Assembly (NCBI GenBank): GCA_018266765.1
Contig: JAFDZU010000036.1
Span: forward strand, 86,240-137,791
Direction of reading: 5' to 3'
DNA length: 51,552 bases
DNA from: Bacteroidota bacterium
GTDB lineage: Bacteria; Bacteroidota; Ignavibacteria; Kapaibacteriales; UBA961
Part shown: positions 17,951 through 26,410 of the stretch, piece by piece
Layout of the letters: each line of letters starts with the position of its first letter
Numbering within the stretch: position 1 is the stretch's first letter
The notes under the pieces: model-generated
The model's database searches: none
What the model was told of the DNA's origin: nothing
The model's input: only the letters and a program-made list of their open reading frames with translations
Translations under genes and position numbers: made by a program

Positions 17951-18595
17951 TTAAAACAATGTAAATTGTGGATTTTGGGCGAGAATATTTCGTAGAAATG
18001 TTTTGCGATGTAATGGACAAATGCCGTAATTTAGAATTGCTTCAATATGCTCACGAGTCCCATAACCTTTATGTTTTGCAAACCCATATTGAGGGAAATC
18101 TTTATCGGCAACCTCAGTCATCCATCTATCTCTTGATATTTTTGCCAAAACTGAAGCCGCGGCAATTGAAAGAACTTTACTATCACCTTTCACAACTGTT
18201 GTGAATGGTAATGTTTTGTGTTCAAAGTAATTACCGTCTATAAAAACGTGATTAACTTTTTTCTCAAGTGACTTTAAACATGTTTGCATAGCTAAAAGTG
18301 TTGCTTTTCGGATATTAATTTCATCTATCATATCTGATTCAACAAAAGAGACTGAATTATCCACTGCGACAGTAATTAATAGTTCGTACAATTCTTCTCT
18401 TTGTTTTTCACTTAATTTTTTAGAATCATTAAACCCAATATTAGCATCTATATAATATGGAAGTATGACTGATGCTGCAACTACTGGTCCAGCGAGTGGC
18501 CCCCTACCGGCTTCATCTATTCCAACAACATATTGATTGTTTTGCCAAAACGACAATTCATAATCAGTTGTAGGTTTTGAAATTAATTGTTTCAC
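17951..18595 (-). CDS. rnhB: Ribonuclease HII
   Basis: Endonuclease that cleaves RNA in RNA-DNA hybrids, including single misincorporated ribonucleotides. The product is 214 aa. The acidic catalytic set is D27 and E28 in GIDEAGRGPLAGPV, D120 in FIDGN, and D156 in the AKISRDRWM segment. The YGFAKHKGYGT motif of type HII follows. The start is GTG at 18595, overlapping the folE stop in a GTGA junction that suggests translational coupling. It is 21 bases before pyrC. Confidence 0.95.
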   Translation of the reverse strand: MKQLISKPTTDYELSFWQNNQYVVGIDEAGRGPLAGPVVAASVILPYYIDANIGFNDSKKLSEKQREELYELLITVAVDNSVSFVESDMIDEINIRKATLLAMQTCLKSLEKKVNHVFIDGNYFEHKTLPFTTVVKGDSKVLSIAAASVLAKISRDRWMTEVADKDFPQYGFAKHKGYGTREHIEAILNYGICPLHRKTFLRNILAQNPQFTLF

Positions 18596-19329
18596 CTAAT
18601 TAAACTCAAAAATTCATTCCGTAAATTGAAACAAGTTCCTAATTTGCCTCGCATCACTGAAGTTGTCATTTTAGCTTTATCTTCCGATTCTTGGACACCA
18701 CGTGCTATCATACAATAATGTTTGGATGTTATGACAACGCCTAATGCTTTTGGATGAAGCAATTCTTCAAGAAAATCAGCAATTTGTTCTCCAAGTTCTT
18801 CTTGGATTTGCCCACGTCGAGAAAACCAATTTACAATTCGTGTAAACTTTGACAAACCAAGTACATATTCACCCGGCATATATCCGATAGAACATTCCCC
18901 TGAAATTGTCTGCCAATGATGAGAACACATAGATGTAACTGTAATTCCCTTACTGATAATTAATTCGTCTACAAGTTTACGGTTTGGAAAAACTGTACAA
19001 TTTGGGGGTGGTTCATATCTTCCGGCAAATAATTCATTGACCCACATTTTTGCAATTCTGTTTGGTGAATTTGCGCTATTTGGGTCATTTCTGTTAATTC
19101 TTAATATCTCGAAAATATCAGCAAGTTTATTTTCAACTCGTTCAACCATTTCTATCCGTTCTTCGACTGAAACAGGTATATTTCCGTTTGCATCAAATAA
19201 CAATTTACCATGACTATTAACAACCGGAAAAGTAGGATATTCCTCAACTCTGTTAATTCGATCTCTATCTTGTGTGTTTTCTGACAAAGGTTCACGATTT
19301 GTAGCAAATGGTTGGTTAGATATTTTCAT
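18592..19329 (-). CDS. folE: GTP cyclohydrolase I
   Basis: Enzyme turning GTP into 7,8-dihydroneopterin triphosphate, the entry to folate, biopterin and 7-deazaguanine (queuosine) pathways. The product is 245 aa with an extended N-terminus of about 50 residues. Zinc ligands by family comparison are C135 and H138 in MCSHHW and C206 in HYCMIARGVQ. The stretch GLSKFTRIVNWFSRRGQIQEEL is a slightly diverged family core. It starts 16 bases after the queD-like gene and ends in the rnhB start codon. Pairing with a PTPS-family gene suggests dihydroneopterin triphosphate is handed directly to that enzyme. Confidence 0.93.
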   Translation of the reverse strand: MKISNQPFATNREPLSENTQDRDRINRVEEYPTFPVVNSHGKLLFDANGNIPVSVEERIEMVERVENKLADIFEILRINRNDPNSANSPNRIAKMWVNELFAGRYEPPPNCTVFPNRKLVDELIISKGITVTSMCSHHWQTISGECSIGYMPGEYVLGLSKFTRIVNWFSRRGQIQEELGEQIADFLEELLHPKALGVVITSKHYCMIARGVQESEDKAKMTTSVMRGKLGTCFNLRNEFLSLIR

Positions 19330-19345
19330 AAAATTTATACTTTAA

Positions 19346-19786
19346 TTAAGAATTAAAAGAATAACGTGGAATTTCAATCTGCTCACCAAAATATTCTACA
19401 AAATTACTGTCCGACTCAAATAACTTCAATGAATGAAGTTCACCAACCGGAAGATTATCTTTGATAATTCCCCAGAATTGGACAACAACGTTTTCGGCTG
19501 ATGGGATTATTCCTTCTAAAAAATCAACATCATAATTGAGATGTTTATGATCTACTTTATCTATAATTTTATGTTCTAAAAGATCGCGCAACAACTTTAA
19601 ATCAATTACATATCCTGTCAACGGGTCTGGAATCCCTCGAACAGTTACTTCAAGGGTGTAGTTATGTCCATGACCATTGAGATTATTACATTTATCAAAT
19701 ATTGCTTCGTTCTTCTCGTCCGTAAAGTTTGGATTAAAAAGCCGATGTGAAGCAGAAAAATGAACTTTGTGGGTAACATAAACCAT
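19346..19786 (-). CDS. queD: 6-pyruvoyltetrahydropterin synthase / QueD family protein
   Basis: Acts on dihydroneopterin triphosphate. QueD makes 6-carboxytetrahydropterin for queuosine, whereas PTPS makes 6-pyruvoyltetrahydropterin for biopterin. The product is 146 aa. Zinc histidines are H14 in SASHRL and H39 and H41 in GHGHNY. The catalytic cysteine is C33 in DKCNN, with D79/H80 in KVDHKHLN and E124 near the end. An AAGGAG ribosome-binding site lies 9 bases before the ATG. The C-terminal FESDSNFVEYFG resembles animal-type PTPS as much as QueD, so the exact product is open. It is first in the queD-folE-rnhB-pyrC operon. Confidence 0.88.
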   Translation of the reverse strand: MVYVTHKVHFSASHRLFNPNFTDEKNEAIFDKCNNLNGHGHNYTLEVTVRGIPDPLTGYVIDLKLLRDLLEHKIIDKVDHKHLNYDVDFLEGIIPSAENVVVQFWGIIKDNLPVGELHSLKLFESDSNFVEYFGEQIEIPRYSFNS

Positions 19787-19953
19787 CTTTATTTACTCCT
19801 TATGTTTATAGTCTTAATTCTGACTTTCGTTGACAAAACTAAGTAATTAATTAGTAATTTTGAATTGTTAAAAAAAGAAATAATAGTTATTATTAGTTGT
19901 AATTCAATGAAATAAATAGTTTATTTCTTAAATCTTCACTTACAGATATCCAC
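19787..19953. promoter_or_regulatory. Divergent intergenic region (queD-like / LolA-like gene)
   Basis: These 167 AT-rich bases separate two divergently transcribed units and must contain promoters for both. Apart from the queD ribosome-binding site at the left edge, I can assign no box, riboswitch or operator. No preQ1-type element is recognisable by eye. Confidence 0.4.
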
Positions 19954-20829
19954 ATGAAACGTATAGTATCAACTTTTGGTTTAGTTGTTATGTTTATCAT
20001 AACGACAGAAATATCACTTTATTCACAAGTAACATCTAACAATAATGACGATAGAATTAAATCAATTGATTCTACTTTTAGTCAAACACCTACCGGAATA
20101 ATTCCTCATGAATTGCCTCCAGCTCAGTCTGTTAATGCACTTAAATATGCTATGAATAAAAGGATAAAATCATTGCACAATTTAGAATTTTCAGCAGATA
20201 TGACCGTTAAATACCAAGGAATGACTCAAATGGGAAATTGTGATGCAAAACTATGTAGCTCAGATTCAATGTGTGTAACGATTCATGGTCCTTTCGGCAT
20301 ATTTGTTGGGAAAATGTTTGCTACTCCATCTAATTTTATTTTTTATGATGCTTTTAATAACCAAGCAATTACAGGTACCCCAAGTGCAAACAATATCGCA
20401 AAGACCCTACGGATTCCACTCTCAGGTGAAGACTTTGTACATTTAATGCGCGGTGAAGCTCCGACAAGTTCTAATGAAAATATATCTAATGAGTTTACAA
20501 TCAGTTCTGATAGAATTTCTGACACTAATCATGTTTTATTTGTTAGACGTTCTGAAACTTTTGGAGCAGAGTATGTTTTATTCTCATTGAAAGAACAAGT
20601 TATACTTCAATTTCAAAAAAAATCTCCCGACGGAAAAATATTACTTAATGTAAAATACAGTGATTTTACAACAATAAATGATATACCATTAGCTCAAAAA
20701 ATTGATATTCAATCGCCTGAAAACCAAGCAACCGCATTAATGACACTATCCGATTTTAAAATAAATCAAGTGATACCATCACTTCGTTTTACAATACCTA
20801 AAGGTTTACAAACAATTCATCTTGACTAA
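19954..20829 (+). CDS. LolA-like outer-membrane biogenesis protein (DUF4292 type)
   Basis: Exported protein of 291 aa. A signal sequence (about residues 1-24, ending near SLYSQ) is followed by a low-complexity linker, then a half-barrel domain at about 60-285 resembling DUF4292/LolA-like proteins of the Bacteroidota group. The core CVTIHGPFGIFVGKMFATP, followed by FIFYDAFNN, is the most recognisable part. Two cysteines near residue 100 (CDAKLC) could form a disulfide. It is 24 bases before an LptD-like gene, which supports a periplasmic role in outer-membrane lipoprotein or lipid handling. That role is inference from fold and neighbour. Confidence 0.72.
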   Translation: MKRIVSTFGLVVMFIITTEISLYSQVTSNNNDDRIKSIDSTFSQTPTGIIPHELPPAQSVNALKYAMNKRIKSLHNLEFSADMTVKYQGMTQMGNCDAKLCSSDSMCVTIHGPFGIFVGKMFATPSNFIFYDAFNNQAITGTPSANNIAKTLRIPLSGEDFVHLMRGEAPTSSNENISNEFTISSDRISDTNHVLFVRRSETFGAEYVLFSLKEQVILQFQKKSPDGKILLNVKYSDFTTINDIPLAQKIDIQSPENQATALMTLSDFKINQVIPSLRFTIPKGLQTIHLD

Positions 20830-20853
20830 ATTTCTAAATAATATTCCGTTGAA

Positions 20854-23547
20854 ATGCTGTCTAAATTGTTTTTTCAATTAAGTTTACTTGTTTTTATTGT
20901 ATCCGAATTAAATGCGGGATCTTATAACCATAACTCAACATTACAGTTTTTAAATACTGTTAATTTAGGAGTTAACTATACTAACCAAATTCTCGACTCA
21001 ACTAATTTGTCTATAACTAAAGATTCACTTTTAACACAAACTGATTCTTTACATTTAATTATAGATTCACTTTCAAACCGTTCTAAAAGTGATCTGGATA
21101 CAGTTGTTACATATTATGCAAAAGATTCCGTAACTTTTTCTTTAAGCAAGAAAATAATGCGTTTGCGTGGTCAGTCCAAGGCAGTCTTTAAAGAACAAAA
21201 ACTTGAAGCTGAAATTCTTGTTTTTGATTTTAATGCTTCAACCATGAAAGCAATTGCTGCACAAGATACCAATGGTAAGTTTATAGGATTTCCAAAATTT
21301 ACGGATAAAAGCGATGAATTTGTCGGTGAACAATTACTCTTTAATTTTCAAACAAAACAAGGCACAATAACACTAGGAGAAACCAAAGTTAAGGAAGGTT
21401 TTTATTTTGGTTCAAAAGTTAAACGTATTAATGATAACACGTTATTTATTGAGAATGGATGCTATACTACGTGTTCAAAACCACATCCTCATTATTACTT
21501 TGGCTCACCCAAAATGAAAGTAATTACACAAGATCGGATATTTTTAGACCCACTTATTTTATATGTTGAAGATTTACCGATATTTGCTGTCCCATTTGGA
21601 TTGTATTTTGAAAATAAAACAGGAAGACGTTCAGGATTAATAGTTCCGGCTTTCTTTTTTTCAAATTTAAACGGAGTGACTTTTCAAAACCTAGGATATT
21701 ATTTTGCATTAAGTGATTATTACGACACTCAAATTACAAGTGATATATTTACAAAAACAGGATTTTTACTAAAAAATTCCACTCGATATAAATATCAAAA
21801 TTCACTTGATGGTGGGTTTAATCTTTCCTTCGGACAACGACGAATAAATCCCGATGTTCCTATGGATCAAAGTTGGAGTTTAGATCTAAATCACCGTCAA
21901 ATACTCACTCCTCAATCAAGCATTTCAGCAACAATAAATTTCTCATCTCAAAACTTTAATCGTAATTACGAATCTGATATTACTAGGCGAATAACCCAGC
22001 AAATTTATTCAAATGCTTCATTTTCTCAACAATTTGATAATGGTTCATCCCTGTCTTTAGGTTTTAGGCGAAGCCAAAACATTATCACAAGTGAATATCA
22101 AGTTGAGCCATCATTTTCATATCAAATACCTCAAATCCTTCCATTTAAGCGATACGTTAAATCAGATAACTGGCTGTCAAATATTGCATTCACTTACAAT
22201 ATGAATGCAAATTACAATCTTGATCGAATTCGATATATAAGTAGTGATACAGTATTTAATACTCCAGATACAATATTCAATAAGAATGAAAAGTATGGTA
22301 TTCGACACAATCCATCGCTTTCAATTTCGCCAAAACTTGGATACTTTTCACTAACTCCCCAAATTTCATATCGTGAAAATTGGTTTTTCCGCAAATTCAC
22401 AAAATCCGTAAATCTAAAAGATTCTAGTATTTTAACACAATTTGAAAATTCCGTATTACCATACAGAGATTACAGTTGGAGCGTAGGTGTTGGTGCTTCT
22501 ACTCGACTTTATGGAGTAATTGAGCCGAATTTTTGGGGAATCAAAGCAGTGCGTCATGTTTTTGTTCCCACTGTAAGTTATTCATTTTCTCCTGAATATT
22601 CTAATAGAACGACTGATAAAATTGGAGAATACCTTGACTTAAAAACAGGAAATAAAATTCAATACTCACGATTTGAAACAGATGGAGGAGAATCTCCGAG
22701 AGATAAATCTACCCAGCGATTATCTTTTGGATTGGCAAATACTTTACAAGCCAAAATCGCCCAAAAAGATACCCTGCCTGATCTAAATCTTGATTTAGTA
22801 GCTTTTGAGATTAGTAGTAATTATGATTTAGCAAAAGACTCTTTAAATTTTGGTGATATATCCCTAGGATTTAGAACACCCGCTCTAAAATTTGTAAGTT
22901 TTAATGGTTCTTCTCGTTTCACACTTTACGATGAAGCTGAGCGATTTTCAGCCAACGGAAAATCTGCAGGAATTGGTTTTATAAATAAATATTTAATTAA
23001 TGAGGGTTTAGGATTATCTCGTCTAACATTTTTTTCAGTTAATCTTTCTACGAGTTTTTCTTCCGAAGGCATACAAATTACTAATTCTTCTCTTAAGGAT
23101 ACAAACATTAAAGACAGTTCAGGAAATACAATTGGAGAACGATTTTTAAGGCGATATAATTATACTGCTTCTCAAGATGATATTTATGGAGATCGAACCC
23201 CAGGATTTTCACCTGTGGGAATACCATGGAGTATTCAATTGGGACTTACTTTTTCTTATAATGAACCACTAAAACATATAATAACACGTAATTTAAATGC
23301 ACAAGCTGGTGTTCAATTTAGTATTACACCTACTTGGAAAGTGAACACGACTCTATTTTATGATTTCGTAAATAATAAATTTGATGCTTCAACTGTTAAT
23401 ATTTCGAAAGACTTGGACTGCTGGGAGCTACAATTTGTGTGGACACCAACCGGTTTCAGTCAAGGATTTTATTTACGTTTTGGAATAAAATCACCACAAC
23501 TTCATGATTTAAAAATTGAGAAACGTGATAGTCCGGGGTTTAGATAA
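20854..23547 (+). CDS. lptD: LptD/OstA-like outer-membrane LPS assembly protein
   Basis: Large outer-membrane protein of 897 aa. A signal peptide (about 1-22) leads to an LptA/OstA-like periplasmic domain at about 85-200, seen in DSVTFSLSKKIMRLRGQSKA and the repeated strand pattern after it. A long beta-barrel follows, with PFGLYFENKTGRRSGLIVPA near residue 250, a strong LptD signature. The role would be final insertion of lipopolysaccharide into the outer leaflet. Cysteines are few: a CYTTC pair near 203-207 and one in DCWELQF near 856. The layout differs from the four-cysteine disulfide scheme of E. coli LptD. It follows the LolA-like gene by 24 bases. Confidence 0.88.
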   Translation: MLSKLFFQLSLLVFIVSELNAGSYNHNSTLQFLNTVNLGVNYTNQILDSTNLSITKDSLLTQTDSLHLIIDSLSNRSKSDLDTVVTYYAKDSVTFSLSKKIMRLRGQSKAVFKEQKLEAEILVFDFNASTMKAIAAQDTNGKFIGFPKFTDKSDEFVGEQLLFNFQTKQGTITLGETKVKEGFYFGSKVKRINDNTLFIENGCYTTCSKPHPHYYFGSPKMKVITQDRIFLDPLILYVEDLPIFAVPFGLYFENKTGRRSGLIVPAFFFSNLNGVTFQNLGYYFALSDYYDTQITSDIFTKTGFLLKNSTRYKYQNSLDGGFNLSFGQRRINPDVPMDQSWSLDLNHRQILTPQSSISATINFSSQNFNRNYESDITRRITQQIYSNASFSQQFDNGSSLSLGFRRSQNIITSEYQVEPSFSYQIPQILPFKRYVKSDNWLSNIAFTYNMNANYNLDRIRYISSDTVFNTPDTIFNKNEKYGIRHNPSLSISPKLGYFSLTPQISYRENWFFRKFTKSVNLKDSSILTQFENSVLPYRDYSWSVGVGASTRLYGVIEPNFWGIKAVRHVFVPTVSYSFSPEYSNRTTDKIGEYLDLKTGNKIQYSRFETDGGESPRDKSTQRLSFGLANTLQAKIAQKDTLPDLNLDLVAFEISSNYDLAKDSLNFGDISLGFRTPALKFVSFNGSSRFTLYDEAERFSANGKSAGIGFINKYLINEGLGLSRLTFFSVNLSTSFSSEGIQITNSSLKDTNIKDSSGNTIGERFLRRYNYTASQDDIYGDRTPGFSPVGIPWSIQLGLTFSYNEPLKHIITRNLNAQAGVQFSITPTWKVNTTLFYDFVNNKFDASTVNISKDLDCWELQFVWTPTGFSQGFYLRFGIKSPQLHDLKIEKRDSPGFR

Positions 23548-23565
23548 ATGAAATAATAAAAATAA

Positions 23566-23597
23566 AAGTGCGAAAATTGGGGGGAATTTCCGCACTT
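23566..23597. terminator. Bidirectional terminator between lptD and the VOC gene
   Basis: A 13-position stem (12 paired) starts AAGTGCG and closes CGCACTT around a G-rich loop. Read on the minus strand it is followed by TTTTATTTTTATTATTTC, a good U-rich tail for the VOC gene. On the plus strand it lies 18 bases after the lptD stop and has only a weak tail. Confidence 0.75.
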
Positions 23598-23657
23598 AAT
23601 TTACCAAAACAGGCAAATTGCAGTTTGCTGTTGAGGTTGTAAATAATTTTTGTTACT

Positions 23658-24026
23658 TTAGTGTTGCGAATGTAATGCAACTTTTCCACCCTCGGTGTCT
23701 AAAAATACTGCTATGGATCCAATTTCCGCTGTAATTTGCATTTTGGGAATGAGTATTTTTCCACCATTTGGTTCTACTCTTGATAATATATCTGATAAAT
23801 CATCACCGGCATTGAGATAAACCACAGCTCCATCAGAACTTGGCGTATATCCGTCACCAAATATCAATGCACCACCAACTCCCTTATCTTCTTGAGGAAA
23901 AAACGCCATTTTAGAACCATTCATTTCTGAACAATACAACTGTGTTTCCAGAATTGCTCCATAAAATTTTACCGCACGGTCAAAATCAGCGACCGGTATT
24001 TCAAACCAATTCAAAGCATTTTTCAT
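23658..24026 (-). CDS. VOC family (glyoxalase/dioxygenase fold) protein
   Basis: A 122-aa cytosolic protein with a single vicinal-oxygen-chelate domain: NWFEIPVADFDRAVKFYGAI at the start, FFPQEDKGVGGALIFGDGY in the middle and IAVFLDTEGGKVALHSQ at the end. One copy means two chains or paired beta-alpha motifs complete the site. The substrate cannot be predicted. It lies downstream of a WYL regulator on the same strand with 142 bases between them, an arrangement that suggests control by that regulator. Confidence 0.88.
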   Translation of the reverse strand: MKNALNWFEIPVADFDRAVKFYGAILETQLYCSEMNGSKMAFFPQEDKGVGGALIFGDGYTPSSDGAVVYLNAGDDLSDILSRVEPNGGKILIPKMQITAEIGSIAVFLDTEGGKVALHSQH

Positions 24027-24122
24027 ATAAACTCCCTGAAATATATAATTTTATAAATTACTCAGCCATAAATATTGTTCATCAGGCAAAGTAGTATCAA
24101 GTACAAAAATACCCTGCCCAAC

Positions 24123-24138
24123 TGACAACAGTATGTCA
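24123..24138. promoter_or_regulatory. Inverted repeat TGACA-N6-TGTCA, candidate operator
   Basis: A perfect 5-bp inverted repeat with a 6-base spacer lies between the WYL regulator and the VOC gene, about 100 bases upstream of the VOC start. On the minus strand it overlaps a TTGACA hexamer. The spacing of about one helical turn suits a dimeric DNA-binding protein. Binding by the neighbouring WYL regulator is inference. Confidence 0.35.
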
Positions 24139-24168
24139 AGAGGAAATCAATTTAAAAAATAATTTTTA

Positions 24169-25119
24169 CTATTTTTCATTTAATTCTGCTACTTCGCGAG
24201 CGGTGCGGGCTAGTATAGTTCGAAGTTCCGGTGGGTGGAGTACGGTTACATTCTTGCCAAATGATAATGTCCAGCGGGCTATCCATTCGAGATATGGTAC
24301 TAGAAATGTCATTTCCATACCTGATTCACTTTGATTTTCTTCTACTAAACCGTAATAATATTTAGAAGTAGCAAAACGAGCATACGAATATGGGAACAGC
24401 AAACGAACTTCTACAGGGTTTTCCATTTGAAGCTCTCTTCGCATAAATTTTTTGACTGAGAAATTATTTCTTTTTTCAAATATATCACCTTGTTCATAAA
24501 TAGTTTTAATTCTATCTGCTCTAAAATCTCTATAATCTTTGCGAAGTCGGCAATATCCTACAAGATGCCAGTGCTCACTGTAATAAACTAATCCTAACGG
24601 TTCAACCTCTCTAACCGTTGTTTTATCATTAGATTGTGCATAATATTCTAAATGAAGTATTTTTCTGTGGACAATTGAACGTTGAATTAAACTTAATACG
24701 TTTCCATTCATTTCATCATGAAGCCACGGTGAACGAGCTTGTACTGCTACAGATTCTTGTAAACGCTCCATATATTCTTTTTTTTCTCGAGGGAGAACCG
24801 AGCTTATCTTCATAAGTGCTGATATAGTATGTTTTTGGTGAGTTATGTCTGTAGTTTGTTTCAAAAATTCACCACCAAGAAAAATAGCACTTGCTTCTTC
24901 TTCTGTAAACATCACAGGTGGCAAAAGATATCCTTGTGCAAGTGAATATCCGACACCTGTTTCTGCGGCTATTGGGATACCTGCTTCTTCTAATGAACGT
25001 AAATCACGGTAAATTGTACGAACACTTACACCAAAAAAGCTTGCAATATCTTCAGCTTTACTTATTTTTTTACTTTGTAGATGTAAAATAATACCTAAGT
25101 ATCTTGTTAATTTATTCAT
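24169..25119 (-). CDS. WYL-domain transcriptional regulator (YafY-like)
   Basis: DNA-binding regulator of 316 aa. An N-terminal helix-turn-helix of the HTH_11 type (KAEDIASFFGVSVRTIYRDL, about residues 21-40) is followed by a wing (VGYSLAQGYLLPP). The WYL ligand-sensing domain is at about 140-215, with LGLVYYSEHWHLVGYCRLR and RDFRADRI. A WCX-type C-terminal extension runs to the end. It is divergent from the esterase gene and upstream of the VOC gene. Likely targets are itself and the VOC gene. The ligand is unknown. Confidence 0.92.
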   Translation of the reverse strand: MNKLTRYLGIILHLQSKKISKAEDIASFFGVSVRTIYRDLRSLEEAGIPIAAETGVGYSLAQGYLLPPVMFTEEEASAIFLGGEFLKQTTDITHQKHTISALMKISSVLPREKKEYMERLQESVAVQARSPWLHDEMNGNVLSLIQRSIVHRKILHLEYYAQSNDKTTVREVEPLGLVYYSEHWHLVGYCRLRKDYRDFRADRIKTIYEQGDIFEKRNNFSVKKFMRRELQMENPVEVRLLFPYSYARFATSKYYYGLVEENQSESGMEMTFLVPYLEWIARWTLSFGKNVTVLHPPELRTILARTAREVAELNEK

Positions 25120-25240
25120 TTTTGGTTTTAATCAAAATGCAATAACAGCTTTAATTATTTTCACAGTTAATTCTTCTAATATTTTTGTAATTTTGTATTT
25201 AGAAATTACATTGCTTACACATTATTTAATTATTTAAAAA

Positions 25241-26389
25241 GTGACTATACACCAAGAACATATAGACTCTCTGCTAAAGCTGTTAGGTACACATGATCCC
25301 GAACATAAGAAAAAAATTGCAGATGAATTTTGGAAAAACATAACGACGACTTCCACTTCCCCACTCCCAATCACTCTCAAGGATAGAGCTTATTTCTTAT
25401 ATAAAGGAAATGCTGAAAAAGTTATGTTAGTTGGAGATTGGACATATTGGCAACCTGCAGTAATACTTCAAAAAATTGAACATACAGATTTATTCTATGG
25501 AATTCAAGAGTTTCATCCTACTGCACGACTTCAATATAAATTGATTGTAGATGGTAATTGGATTCTTGACCCGCTTAACAAACATTCATCTATAGAAGGA
25601 TTTGGGCAAAATTCTGAATTTTGGATGCCGGAATATCACGATGAATCATGGCTTCAACCTACTTCATCTGTTGTTCATCGAGGCAATATAAAACGCTTTG
25701 AATTCAAAAGCAAATTACTTGGTGAAAAAAGAGAAATATTTTTATACACTCCAGTTTATAAGAACGAAAAAGGATTTTCATTACCATTGTTAGTAGTCCA
25801 TGATGGAGCAGAAGCTATCCAAATTGGTAAATTTCATCAAATTTTAGATAATCTACAATCAGCCGGAAAAATTCCACCGTGCGCAGCTCTATTTATAACA
25901 CCTAAAGATAGAATCGGTGAATACGCTTTAAATGCATCTTATCCTGAATTTTGTATTAATGAGGCACTTACAGAAGCATTATCTATATGGAAAAAATGGG
26001 GTGTACCTATTTCAGATGAGTCTCCAAAACGAAGTATAACCGGTGCTTCACTCGGAGGACTACTTGCAACCAAAACTTCGCTGCAATTTCCTAAACAAAT
26101 TGGAGTATGTATAGCACAATCTCCTTCTTATTGGTGGAATCAAGCTGAAATATTCCATTCGCCTTTTCTAAAAAATGCATCTAAAATTGAATTTCATTTA
26201 CAAACAGGAACAATTTGCGATGCACAGAAAATGACTGAATCCATGTTTCATAGATTAAAACATCTCGGAGCAACTGTTATGTATCAAGAATTTCACCAAA
26301 GCCACACGTGGGGCAATTGGCGAACAAATCTTGCTTCAGCACTTCAATCGTGGCTTTCTCCTATATCAATTCCAAATCATATTCATTAA
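25241..26389 (+). CDS. Esterase (enterochelin esterase-like) with N-terminal glycogen-binding-like domain
   Basis: A 382-aa protein starting at GTG (25241), with no signal peptide. About residues 48-130 form a CBM48/AMPK-like E-set domain: AYFLYKGNAEKVMLVGDWTY and QYKLIVDGNWILDPLNKH. About 150-380 is an alpha/beta hydrolase of the esterase D/Fes type. The nucleophile is S270 in GASLGG; likely partners are D327 and H355 in QSHTWGNW. In Fes-like enzymes this layout cleaves esters of siderophores or related small molecules, but the substrate here is unknown. It is 21 bases before an ATP-grasp gene, so the two are probably one transcription unit. Confidence 0.87.
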   Translation: MTIHQEHIDSLLKLLGTHDPEHKKKIADEFWKNITTTSTSPLPITLKDRAYFLYKGNAEKVMLVGDWTYWQPAVILQKIEHTDLFYGIQEFHPTARLQYKLIVDGNWILDPLNKHSSIEGFGQNSEFWMPEYHDESWLQPTSSVVHRGNIKRFEFKSKLLGEKREIFLYTPVYKNEKGFSLPLLVVHDGAEAIQIGKFHQILDNLQSAGKIPPCAALFITPKDRIGEYALNASYPEFCINEALTEALSIWKKWGVPISDESPKRSITGASLGGLLATKTSLQFPKQIGVCIAQSPSYWWNQAEIFHSPFLKNASKIEFHLQTGTICDAQKMTESMFHRLKHLGATVMYQEFHQSHTWGNWRTNLASALQSWLSPISIPNHIH

Positions 26390-26410
26390 TAATTATAAAG
26401 AGGTTTCACA

